A DNA stretch of 64,000 nt from assembly GCF_015475875.1 (NCBI RefSeq), contig NZ_JADKYM010000013.1, forward strand, positions 30,732-94,731. Direction: 5' to 3'. The DNA comes from Sphingopyxis solisilvae. Its GTDB lineage: Bacteria; Pseudomonadota; Alphaproteobacteria; Sphingomonadales; Sphingomonadaceae. The first letter of the stretch is position 1, and each line of letters begins with the position of its first letter. Below, piece after piece: positions 54,445 to 62,062 of the stretch. A program made the position numbers and the translations under genes. A model generated the notes under the pieces. The model did no database searches and was not told the DNA's origin. It worked only from the letters and a program-made list of their open reading frames with translations.

Positions 54445-55496
54445 GCGATATCATCCTTTCCTGTGGGAGGTGTGCGGCCCAGACGGGCCAGTCCGGTTTC
54501 GGCCAGTTCGTCGAGCTGTCGGACCTGATCGGCGGTGAGCGAGCCAGCGGTCTGACGGTGGAAAACCCCGTGAGCGATGGCTGCGGTGCGATAGAGCGCG
54601 AAAGCGCAATAGGCGGCCCAGCCGGGCGGCAGCGGCAGTCCGATGGCTTTGCAGTAACGTGCGGCGAGGGTGGCGGGTTCGGGAATGCCGCCGCGCGCAA
54701 AACTTGTGTCGGCAAGGCCCGGCAGGATCTGGCCGCCGCGCGGCAGATCGAACGGCAAGAGGAAATAGGCAAGGTCGGCGAACGGATCGCCGAGCGTCGA
54801 CAGTTCCCAGTCGAGGACCGCCGAAATCTTGCCATCCGACTGCAACAGGTTCCCGAACCGATAGTCGCCGTGCACGACGCTGGTCCGCGTCTGGCGCGGC
54901 AATGTTCGCGAAAGCACGCTGCCCAGCTCAAGCAGCGCGGGGGGCACGCAGCCGTCGCTCGCCATCTGGCCCGACCAGCGGGTGAACTGCCGCGCATTAT
55001 AGTCGCCTTGCCCGCCGAAGCCGGCCAGTCCGATCGCATCGGGCGGCAGCTTGTGTAGGCTCGCCAATATGTCGATTGCCCGGTGGTAGGCCCGCGTGCG
55101 CAGCGAAGCGGCAAGGTCCGGCAGCGCGGGGTCTTCGATCGCTTCGCCATCAACCAGCGTCATCAGATAGAAGGGCGCGCCAAAATAAGAGGTGTCGGCG
55201 ACGTGCAGCAGGACGCGGGGCACCGGGACCCCCGATCCTTCGAGCGCTTGCAAGACCCGCACCTCGCGGTCGATCCGGTGCGCGGAAGGTGAGCTTGCCG
55301 CGGTAGGACGGCTGCGAAGCACGAAACACCGACCCTGCGCGTACAGCAGGAATGTGGGGTTGGAACGTCCGCCGGTCAGGGCCCTGATCGTCAGCGGTCC
55401 GCGCAGCCCCTCGACGCAGGTTTCGAGCAGTTCGGTCAGCCGTGCGTCGATTTCGCGCGGCGTTGAATCTGCTGCCCTTTCCGCCTGCTGCACCAT
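54441..55496 (-). CDS. APH-like phosphotransferase partnered with ACAD
   Basis: 351 residues of the aminoglycoside-phosphotransferase/ACAD10 N-terminal fold. [11 protein letters not shown] (ATP region), [13 protein letters not shown] (Brenner motif) and [22 protein letters not shown] (metal-site Asp). Such kinases phosphorylate the 4-hydroxy group of an acyl-CoA in the levulinate (LvaA) and ACAD10/11 routes. ATG 55496 has AAAGGAAA 7 bases upstream, and a 29-codon longer frame does not. Coupled to the ACAD gene by overlap. Confidence 0.9.
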   Translation of the reverse strand: MVQQAERAADSTPREIDARLTELLETCVEGLRGPLTIRALTGGRSNPTFLLYAQGRCFVLRSRPTAASSPSAHRIDREVRVLQALEGSGVPVPRVLLHVADTSYFGAPFYLMTLVDGEAIEDPALPDLAASLRTRAYHRAIDILASLHKLPPDAIGLAGFGGQGDYNARQFTRWSGQMASDGCVPPALLELGSVLSRTLPRQTRTSVVHGDYRFGNLLQSDGKISAVLDWELSTLGDPFADLAYFLLPFDLPRGGQILPGLADTSFARGGIPEPATLAARYCKAIGLPLPPGWAAYCAFALYRTAAIAHGVFHRQTAGSLTADQVRQLDELAETGLARLGRTPPTGKDDIA

Positions 55497-55586
55497 CCGG
55501 ATTTCCTTTCTGGACAATCCGTAACCGCAATGCGTCTGGCGCCGGTATCGCGAACATCCCAACGCGCGTTGCGCAACGGGCAACGG

Positions 55587-56888
55587 CTAATTCGCCCGGT
55601 CGAGGTCCGCAGCCAAATGGCGGGCGGCGAGCAGATAGTGGCACGCGCCCCATAGATAGAGGGTAGCGATCAGGCTCAGCGCCATGCGTAAACCCGCCGC
55701 GGCCGCATCGGCTGTGCCGTCCGCCTGGATGGAGGCGAAATGGTCGCTGAGCCAGCCCGTCAACGGCGGTCCGATACCCAGCCCGACCAGGTTGACGGTG
55801 AGCAGGACGAGTGCGCTGGCGGTCGCGCGCATGCGCGTCCCGGCGAGCGACTGGACCAGCGCATAGGTCGGGCCGAGATAAAGAAATTGCGCGACGCCCG
55901 ACACAGTCAGCAGCAGGACAACGGCGAGCCATTCGCCCTGCATATAGGCCGTGATCGACAGCGGCGCTGCCAGCATCAGGCCGACTGCCGGGATCCACGC
56001 TCCAAATCGCCGGTCGCGCCGCATGGCCCGGTCGACCAGCACGCCGCCCAGAAGCGTCCCGGCGCCCGCCGCAAGCCCCGAGACGAGCCCGGTCGCCGAC
56101 CCGGCGGCGGCGAGTCCCATGTCGAACTGCCGCATCAGGAAAGGCGCGGTAAAGGCCAGAATGCCATATCCGGCTGTCGAGGCGACGGTAATCCCGGCGG
56201 TCAGATGGACAAAGCTGCGGCGCGATGCGAGATAGGCGATAGCCTGACCGAGCGAGGGCGGCGGCGTTGCCGCGGCGCGGCCGGTAGCGGCCTTAACCGA
56301 CCGCGGATCCTTGATGACAACCAACACAATGACCGCCAGGATCAGGCCGGGGGCGCCGACCAGCATGAACGCGATGCGCCAGCCCAGCGCTTCGCCGATC
56401 GCGCCGCCCGCAACCGCGCCGAACAATATGCCCAGCGGGACGCCAAGCGAATAGATAGAGATGGCGGTGGCGCGGCGTTCGGGGGGGAAAATCTCGGACA
56501 ACAGCGCGTGCGCGGGCGGCGTCCCGCCCGCTTCGCCGATGCCGACCGCGACCCGGCACAGGAAGAGCTGCAGGAAATTACTCGCAAAGCCGCACAACAT
56601 CGTCATCAGCGACCAGGTCGCCAGCGCGATAGCGATGATCCGCGGCCGGTCGACGCGCTCGGCGATGCGCGCGATCGGTACGCCGAGGGTCGAATAGAAC
56701 AGCGCAAAGGCGGTGCCGGAAATCAGGCCCAGCTGCGTGTCGCTCAGCCCCAGATCGTGCTTGAGCGGTTCCTGAAGGATCGAGACGATGGTGCGGTCGA
56801 TGAAGTTGAAGCAATAGACCGCAAGCAGGATCGCAAGCGCCAGCCGGGGGGCGGTCGCAGGACGCGGGGCCGTCACGCGTCGCGCCAT
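55587..56888 (-). CDS. MFS transporter
   Basis: 433 residues, twelve hydrophobic segments. LAVYCFNFIDRTIVSILQEPLKHDLG and the cytoplasmic loop (GVPIARIAERVDRPRIIAIALATWS) are typical of the anion/aromatic acid or Spinster-like MFS group. Probably imports the acid substrate or exports a product. Its start overlaps the enoyl-CoA hydratase gene by 16 bases, and the kinase gene follows 90 bases later, so the four genes form one unit. Confidence 0.88.
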   Translation of the reverse strand: MARRVTAPRPATAPRLALAILLAVYCFNFIDRTIVSILQEPLKHDLGLSDTQLGLISGTAFALFYSTLGVPIARIAERVDRPRIIAIALATWSLMTMLCGFASNFLQLFLCRVAVGIGEAGGTPPAHALLSEIFPPERRATAISIYSLGVPLGILFGAVAGGAIGEALGWRIAFMLVGAPGLILAVIVLVVIKDPRSVKAATGRAAATPPPSLGQAIAYLASRRSFVHLTAGITVASTAGYGILAFTAPFLMRQFDMGLAAAGSATGLVSGLAAGAGTLLGGVLVDRAMRRDRRFGAWIPAVGLMLAAPLSITAYMQGEWLAVVLLLTVSGVAQFLYLGPTYALVQSLAGTRMRATASALVLLTVNLVGLGIGPPLTGWLSDHFASIQADGTADAAAAGLRMALSLIATLYLWGACHYLLAARHLAADLDRAN

Positions 56889-57730
56889 ATAGCGGGGCGG
56901 CGCTCAAAAAAAGCGGCCATTGCCTCGTGAAAATCCTCCGTCCTTGCGCACAGGACCTGGTTGCGGTCTTCCATCGCGACGACTGCCTCGATCGAGGTCG
57001 CGTCGATCGCGTGACGAAGCGCCTCCTTCGACAGCCGCAGCGCGATCGGGGCGACCTTCAGCAGGCTGTCGGCCATGGCCCGTCCGGCCTCGTCGAGCGT
57101 ATCGGCGTCTTCGACCAGCCGCGACACCAGCCCCAGCGTATCAGCGCGTTCCGCGTCGATGAACTTCCCCGTCAGGATGAGCAGCGATGCGACCGAAGCA
57201 CCGACCAGGCGCGGCAACAAATAGCTGACGCCGATGTCGCAGCCGCCCAGTCCGACGTTCACGAAAGCGCAATTCATCCGCGTATTACGGGTGGCGATCC
57301 GGATATCGGCCGCGAGCGCCAGCGCAAATCCGGCGCCGCATACGGCGCCGTGAAGCTGGGCAATGATCGGCTGCGGGCAGCGGCGCATCTCCAGGATGAA
57401 CTCGCGGTTTGCGCTCTGAATGGCGAGTTCGGCGCGAACACCAGCGTTGCCGAACCGGTGATCGGGCGGGGCTTCGTCCGAAGCCTTCAGGTCGACGCCC
57501 GCGCAAAAAGCACGGCCGGCGCCGCGCATAACGATCACCCGGATTTCATCGTCGAGGCGCTTTTCGCGAAAATATCGGGTCAGATCGCGGGCCATCGGCG
57601 GATCGATGGCGTTCAGCCGGTCCGGCCTGTCGAGGGTCAATATGTCGAGCGCGCCCGATCGCGCCACTTGAAACCCGGAATATAGGGGCGAGGCGCTCGG
57701 TCTGGTTTCATTTTCCATGCCAGCCAGCAT
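56873..57730 (-). CDS. Enoyl-CoA hydratase/isomerase family protein
   Basis: 285 residues, crotonase fold. The oxyanion-hole motif VMRGAGRAFCAGVDLKASDEA and the second GAVCGAGFALALAADIRIATRN are present. In the region of the second catalytic glutamate it reads VGLGGCDIGVSYLLPRL, where Glu is replaced by Asp, so hydration activity is uncertain. MENETRPS, 12 bases in, is an alternative start. First gene of the operon with the MFS, APH and ACAD genes. Confidence 0.87.
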   Translation of the reverse strand: MLAGMENETRPSASPLYSGFQVARSGALDILTLDRPDRLNAIDPPMARDLTRYFREKRLDDEIRVIVMRGAGRAFCAGVDLKASDEAPPDHRFGNAGVRAELAIQSANREFILEMRRCPQPIIAQLHGAVCGAGFALALAADIRIATRNTRMNCAFVNVGLGGCDIGVSYLLPRLVGASVASLLILTGKFIDAERADTLGLVSRLVEDADTLDEAGRAMADSLLKVAPIALRLSKEALRHAIDATSIEAVVAMEDRNQVLCARTEDFHEAMAAFFERRPAIWRDA

Positions 57731-57875
57731 ATCCGCCCATCCCCAATTCTCGAATCCTCAGTCCGCAACGATCATTGTGTCTGGCGCAAGCGACCATTCG
57801 CGATCTTCTAATGTTGCCTTTCGCCCTTTGCTGGCTCGGAACCGTTCAGTCAGCTACCGGCCAAATGCGGCCTGA

Positions 57876-59099
57876 TCAACGCGGCCCGAGGTAATCTTCC
57901 GCAATAGCCCTCGACACTTCATTGGCGGCAAGCTTGGTTGCGTTGTCGATATGAACATATCGCTGCGTGATGCCGCGAGGGGCGTGCCCTAAGAGCACGC
58001 AGATTGTCAGCTCGGAGAAACCGAGTTCACCCGCGATGCTTGCAAAGGTGTGCCGAAGCGTATGAAGCGTGACCCCTTCGATGTCCGCCGCGATACAAAC
58101 GCGCTGCAGTATCCGGGGCAGGCCGACAAGATGGCCATCGGAAAATTCGCTCGGGAAGACATAGTCGCAGTTGTCGCGCTTTGGTTGAGACTGGATATGG
58201 GCCAGTGCGGCGGCGCCGATCGGTCGTACTTGCGGTCCGGTCTTGGTATCGGGGAACCGGACACATCCCGTTATGTCATCGACCCATGCCCATTGCAGGC
58301 CAAGGGCTTCCATCCGCCGAAACCCTGTGAGCAGGATCAGCCGGATTGCTGCGACAGCCACCGAACTCTCCGCGTCATGCTGGTTCAGCGCTTTGCCGAA
58401 GCGTTTGAGCTCATCGACCGACAGGCGCCGATCGCGTTTCACGTCCATCGATATCTTCCGCACGCCGCGCGCGGGGTTGGCATCGATCACCTTCCATCGA
58501 GCGGCCTGTTCGAAGATCGTGTGGAGCATCCCAACGGTTCGGCCAGCGACGCCAGCGCCACCGCTTGTGATGCCGCCACGGCCGTCGCGATCCTTGGCAG
58601 TCTTTCCCTCCTTTATGTCGGCCTGGAAGTGCTCGAGATCGGCGATCGACAGTTTCTCGACGGATCGATTGCCTATGAGCGGTTTGACATGTCGTTCTAT
58701 CCGGCTGCGATCCAGGGCTAGGGTTGATGAAGCGATCGGCTTCCTTCTGCGCCCGAGAAGACGACCTGCCTTCGCCTCTTTCAAATACCAGTCGCACACT
58801 TCATTGACTGTCGACCCGATCGGACGAGCCAAGGCAGGATCCTCACCGGCGGCGACCGCACCCAATCGGACCTTCGCGAGATCGCGCGCCTGCTCGATTG
58901 TCATGATACCGAAGCGCCCGAGATTGATCCGGCGTTTGGTTCCTTCGCTATTGCGATACTGGACGACGAAGGTTTTGAGCCCAGAAGGCATCACTCGCAC
59001 TCCAAAGCCCCTGATCTCGCTATCCCATAGGATGATCTGCTTCTCCGCTGGAGGCTCCAGCGTTTCGACCGTTCGCTTGGTCAGTTTCGCCGTTGGCAT
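57876..59099 (-). CDS. int: Tyrosine site-specific recombinase (island B integrase)
   Basis: 407 residues and clearly a paralogue of the integrase at 37027-38295 (start MPTAKLTKRTVETLEPP against MPIVKLTKRAIDALVPP, same motif order). Catalytic residues: Arg in LLTGFRRMEALG, HTLRHTFA, His in LLGHAPRG and Tyr in QRYVHID. It reads away from the att core at 59281, leaving about 180 bases with arm-type sites. Likely moved island B. Confidence 0.93.
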   Translation of the reverse strand: MPTAKLTKRTVETLEPPAEKQIILWDSEIRGFGVRVMPSGLKTFVVQYRNSEGTKRRINLGRFGIMTIEQARDLAKVRLGAVAAGEDPALARPIGSTVNEVCDWYLKEAKAGRLLGRRRKPIASSTLALDRSRIERHVKPLIGNRSVEKLSIADLEHFQADIKEGKTAKDRDGRGGITSGGAGVAGRTVGMLHTIFEQAARWKVIDANPARGVRKISMDVKRDRRLSVDELKRFGKALNQHDAESSVAVAAIRLILLTGFRRMEALGLQWAWVDDITGCVRFPDTKTGPQVRPIGAAALAHIQSQPKRDNCDYVFPSEFSDGHLVGLPRILQRVCIAADIEGVTLHTLRHTFASIAGELGFSELTICVLLGHAPRGITQRYVHIDNATKLAANEVSRAIAEDYLGPR

Positions 59100-59117
59100 G
59101 TTCCCTCTCTCCGCACA

Positions 59118-59164
59118 CAGGAGACAATTTTATCAAATCGCCTATGTCTCCAAATAGTCTCCAG
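59118..59164. repeat. Arm-type integrase sites beside integrase B
   Basis: TGTCTCCAA at 59145-59153, GTCTCCAG at 59157-59164 and inverted CAGGAGACA at 59118-59126, the same pattern (two direct plus one inverted) seen next to integrase A. Confidence 0.55.
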
Positions 59165-59280
59165 CCGAAATCGCATTCCGGAAAAAGAGAGGATAGCCGC
59201 GCGTAGGCTAAAATCAAGAAATATAATGACAATAGTAGAAGTGGATAGCGTGGGTTAGAACGTCGTAGGCCGCACCATTT

Positions 59281-59327
59281 GTTGCCAAGGTTGGGGTCGA
59301 GGGTTCGAATCCCTTCGCCCGCTCCAG
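59281..59327 (+). repeat. att core: 3' half of tRNA-Gly(GCC), copy 2
   Basis: 47 bases, TTGCCAAGG then T-arm and acceptor ending CCAG. The anticodon loop reads TTGCCAA, i.e. anticodon GCC. No 5' half lies before it, so it is the right border of island B. Past it the sequence reads into core genes. Confidence 0.85.
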
Positions 59328-59458
59328 TTTTCTTCATATATTTTGCGTTCCGTCGCCGCCGTTCGTGGCGATACGACAAGGTCGATGCCATTTGGCGGCC
59401 AAAGCTATGGCGGCGCACGGCCATTGCGGGGCGCCCCCAATCTTGCTTACGGGCCGGG

Positions 59459-60325
59459 CTAGTCGCCTCGACCACCGCCTTCCGCGTGGTGTAAAGCCCC
59501 CGAACCCGCGACAGTAAAGCGATAGCGGTGGAGGCCGCGTCCTTCGCGGCGGAGCCAGCCGCGCGCGGCGGCGACATCGCCATCGTGCAGGCGGTCGACC
59601 AGCGCGTGAAAATCCGGTCCATGGTCCATGTGCCGCAGGTGTGCGACCTCGTGCGCAACCGTTGCGCGGCGTGCATGATCGGGCGCCATGATCAGCCGCC
59701 AGCTGTAGCGCAGATCGCCGTCATGGGTGCAGCTGCCCCAGCGACTGCGCGGATCGCCAACCCCGACGCGCCCGACGATCAGCCCCGCGCGCGCTGCGAT
59801 GTCGCGGCTTTCGCGTTCGAGCAGGTCGAGCGCCTGCGCTTTCAGCCAGCGTTCGATGCGGCGGCCCAGCGTTTCGGCGGGTCCGCCGACCCGCAGCGCC
59901 TCCGGATCGAGCGTCACCGTCCGCGGCGCCCCGGCAACCCAGTCGATACGCCGGTGGGTGCCCATAAAGGGGATCGTGGCGCCGGGGCCGACCACAACCG
60001 GCAACGCGGCTTTGCCCACCTGTTCGGCGAGCCACGCCTGCTGCTCGCCCGCCCATTTGAGCGCCGCGCGCACATTGGCGCGGCGCGGGACGGTCAGCCG
60101 CAACTGGCCGCGCGCGGCATCGACGACCAGCCGGTAGCGCCGCGACTGGGCATGATGGACGATCCGCACCGGCCACGGCTCGTCGCCGATCCGGATGTGC
60201 GGTTCGTCGCCGTGCGGGTTAAACCACGCGTTCGACAAGATGATTTTCCAATGGTCCGGCGACGCCTTCGCCGACCGTCCAGCCGACGATCGATTCGCCC
60301 GCGCGGTGAACGGCGTCACGGTCAC
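59459..60325 (-). CDS. SprT/YgjP-like metal-dependent hydrolase
   Basis: Up to 288 residues. The zinc motif HEVAHLRHMDHGPDFH (HExxH and later His) lies near the C-terminus, preceded by RSRWGSCTHDGDLRYSWRLIMAP, the YgjP/DUF45 pattern. The N-terminus is unclear: ATG 60325 overlaps the YcgN-like gene by about 100 bases, and a TTG at 60238 is a reasonable alternative. Soluble peptidase-like protein of unknown substrate. Confidence 0.8.
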   Translation of the reverse strand: MTVTPFTARANRSSAGRSAKASPDHWKIILSNAWFNPHGDEPHIRIGDEPWPVRIVHHAQSRRYRLVVDAARGQLRLTVPRRANVRAALKWAGEQQAWLAEQVGKAALPVVVGPGATIPFMGTHRRIDWVAGAPRTVTLDPEALRVGGPAETLGRRIERWLKAQALDLLERESRDIAARAGLIVGRVGVGDPRSRWGSCTHDGDLRYSWRLIMAPDHARRATVAHEVAHLRHMDHGPDFHALVDRLHDGDVAAARGWLRREGRGLHRYRFTVAGSGALHHAEGGGRGD

Positions 60326-60662
60326 CGCAGACCAGATAATGCCATTCGGGCAGCGGTTCGCCTTCGGCGCGCAGCCGGTAGGCGCAAGTCTGCGGCAGCC
60401 ATTCCAGATCGTCGACCTTCGATCGCGTCAGCGTCAGGCAATCGGGAACATGGCGGCGGCGATGCTTGTAATCGTTGCAACGGGCGGTCGACAGATCGAG
60501 CAGGCGGCACGCGACATTGGTCGGATAGACGCGGCCTGTGTCCTCGTCCTCCAGCTTGTGGAGACAGCATTTGCCGCAGCCGTCGCACAGCGCCTCCCAT
60601 TGGCCGGCGTCGAGGCTGGCGAGCGGCGCCTCCCAGAAGGGCTGCGCCTTCGTCACGATCAT
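60219..60662 (-). CDS. YcgN/UPF0260-family Cys-cluster protein
   Basis: 147 residues. LCDGCGKCCLHKLEDEDTGR, NVACRLLD, ARCNDYKHRRRHVPDC, QTCAYR and YLVCGD form the Cys pattern of the YkgJ/UPF0260 group, thought to bind an Fe-S cluster or zinc. ATG 60662 overlaps the SCO1-like stop by four bases and is preferred over one 9 bases upstream. Function unknown. Confidence 0.85.
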   Translation of the reverse strand: MIVTKAQPFWEAPLASLDAGQWEALCDGCGKCCLHKLEDEDTGRVYPTNVACRLLDLSTARCNDYKHRRRHVPDCLTLTRSKVDDLEWLPQTCAYRLRAEGEPLPEWHYLVCGDRDAVHRAGESIVGWTVGEGVAGPLENHLVERVV

Positions 60663-61303
60663 TTCACCCACTTCGCCAGCTCGGCCGCGACCTTGTCGGG
60701 CGCACCATCGTCGGCGTCGGTCGACGGGTCGTCGAGCGGCAACAGCGCCAACGGCTTGCCCGCCGGGTCCATCAGAAAGGCGAGCTGGCTGTGCGCCATC
60801 AGATAACGGTCGGGCGCCGAGCCCTCGACCTTGTGATAGGTGACGACATAGGCCTTGGCGACCGCGGCGATCTGGTCGGGTGTGCCGGTCAGCCCGAGCA
60901 GCCGCGGATGATAGCGCGCCACGAACGGCTTCAACGCCTCCGCCGTGTCACGCGCCGGATCGACGGTGATGAACAGCGGCGCGATCCTGGCACCGCGCAC
61001 CGGGTCGGCCTTTTCGAACTGCGCCAGGCCGCGCATCAGTTTTTGCAGGTCGACCGGGCAGATGTCGGGGCAAAAGCTGTAGCCGAAATAGATCAGGCGA
61101 TATTTTCCGGCAAAATCGGTATCGCTGACGGTACGGCCATTCTGGTCGGTGAGCGTGAAGGGGCCGCCGATCCGTGCGCCTTCGAGCGGCGGGGTCGCGG
61201 GCGGGGCGTCCGCCGGCGCGCTGCACCCCGCCACCATCGCGCCGAGCGACAGGATCAGGCTTGCACGGACCAGCTGTTGTCCGATATTCGCGATGTTCAT
61301 CAT
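60659..61303 (-). CDS. SCO1/SenC-family copper chaperone
   Basis: 214 residues. A lipobox-like GCSAPAD after the hydrophobic N-terminus, then a thioredoxin fold with FGYSFCPDICPVDL (CxxxC copper site) and the distal His in RYLMAHSQ. It delivers copper to cytochrome c oxidase or acts as a thiol reductase. It leads the unit with the YcgN-like and SprT-like genes and faces the ankyrin gene divergently. Confidence 0.92.
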   Translation of the reverse strand: MMNIANIGQQLVRASLILSLGAMVAGCSAPADAPPATPPLEGARIGGPFTLTDQNGRTVSDTDFAGKYRLIYFGYSFCPDICPVDLQKLMRGLAQFEKADPVRGARIAPLFITVDPARDTAEALKPFVARYHPRLLGLTGTPDQIAAVAKAYVVTYHKVEGSAPDRYLMAHSQLAFLMDPAGKPLALLPLDDPSTDADDGAPDKVAAELAKWVK

Positions 61304-61388
61304 GCGGCCAGCCTTGGTCGGCTAACCCGCGAAAATCAACCATTCTCGTCGCCGCGCCGCGACGGAATCCGACACGAGTGATTGCACC

Positions 61389-62006
61389 ATGGTCCGTCGC
61401 CCCCCGTTCCGCTTCGCCTTTCTGCTCGCCTGTATCGCGACCGCCACGGCGCTTCCCGGTCCGGCGCAGGCGCAATTTCGCGGCGGCTATGCCTTTCTGC
61501 AGGCGGTCGAGTCGCGCGACGGGACGAAGGCGACCGAGGCGTTGCAGGACGATTCGACCCTGATCAACAGCCGCCACCCCGACCGCGGCGAAACCGCGCT
61601 CGCCATCGTTACGAAGCGGCGCGACACGACCTGGCTGCGTTTTCTGCTCGCCAAGGGGGCCGACCCGGCGTTGGCTGACCGGCAGGGAACGACGCCGCTG
61701 ATGCACGCCGCGCTGCTGAACTTTACCGACGGCGCCGAAGAATTGCTCAATGCCAAGGCACCGGTCGACCAGGCGAACCGCCGCGGCGAAACCCCGCTGA
61801 TTCTGGCAGTGCAGACCAAGAATGTCGCGATGGTCCGCCTGCTGATGCGGCGCGGCGCCAACCCCGACCGCGCCGACCATGTCGCCGGCATGTCGGCACG
61901 CGATTATGCCAAGCGCGACGACCGCACCGGACAGATCGTCGCGCTGCTCGACGCCAAGAGCGACGCGCCGATGCGCGAGTTGGGGCCAAGTTTCGGGCCT
62001 GAGTGA
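61389..62006 (+). CDS. Periplasmic ankyrin-repeat protein
   Basis: 205 residues with a signal peptide (CIATATALPGPAQAQ). About four ankyrin repeats follow (GETALAIVTKRRDTTWLRFLL, GTTPLMHAALLN, GETPLILAVQTKNVAMVRLLM, and a weaker last one). A protein-interaction module outside the cytoplasm. Partners not known. Confidence 0.85.
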   Translation: MVRRPPFRFAFLLACIATATALPGPAQAQFRGGYAFLQAVESRDGTKATEALQDDSTLINSRHPDRGETALAIVTKRRDTTWLRFLLAKGADPALADRQGTTPLMHAALLNFTDGAEELLNAKAPVDQANRRGETPLILAVQTKNVAMVRLLMRRGANPDRADHVAGMSARDYAKRDDRTGQIVALLDAKSDAPMRELGPSFGPE

Positions 62007-62013
62007 CCAGTCA

Positions 62014-62057
62014 ATGTGATATCATGATTGACAATCACATTACGATGTGAAACATCC
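62014..62057. promoter_or_regulatory. Palindrome cluster before the HTH-RibB gene
   Basis: AATGTGAT (62014-62021) pairs with ATCACATT (62035-62042). Inside are TGATATCA (62018-62025) and TGATTG-A-CAATCA (62026-62038), and beyond is GATGT-GAA-ACATC (62045-62057). TTGACA (62029-62034) and AACATC (62052-62057) are 17 bases apart and could be a promoter starting at or next to the ATG (62063), i.e. a leaderless mRNA. It fits an operator for the HTH domain of the next protein. Confidence 0.5.
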
Positions 62058-62062
62058 TGCGC

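Larger units (their letters stand above)
38473..59327. mobile_element. Genomic island B, catabolic, bounded by tRNA-Gly 3'-end repeats
   Basis: Nearly exact 47-base tRNA-Gly fragments lie at both ends, and the right end carries its own integrase (57876-59099), so about 20.8 kb forms one unit. The cargo (receptors, phosphatase, CoA enzymes) has nothing to do with the metal genes to its left, and housekeeping genes begin just to the right. Both islands have the same end layout (integrase next to the right core), which is what successive integration at one tRNA site leaves behind. Confidence 0.75.
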
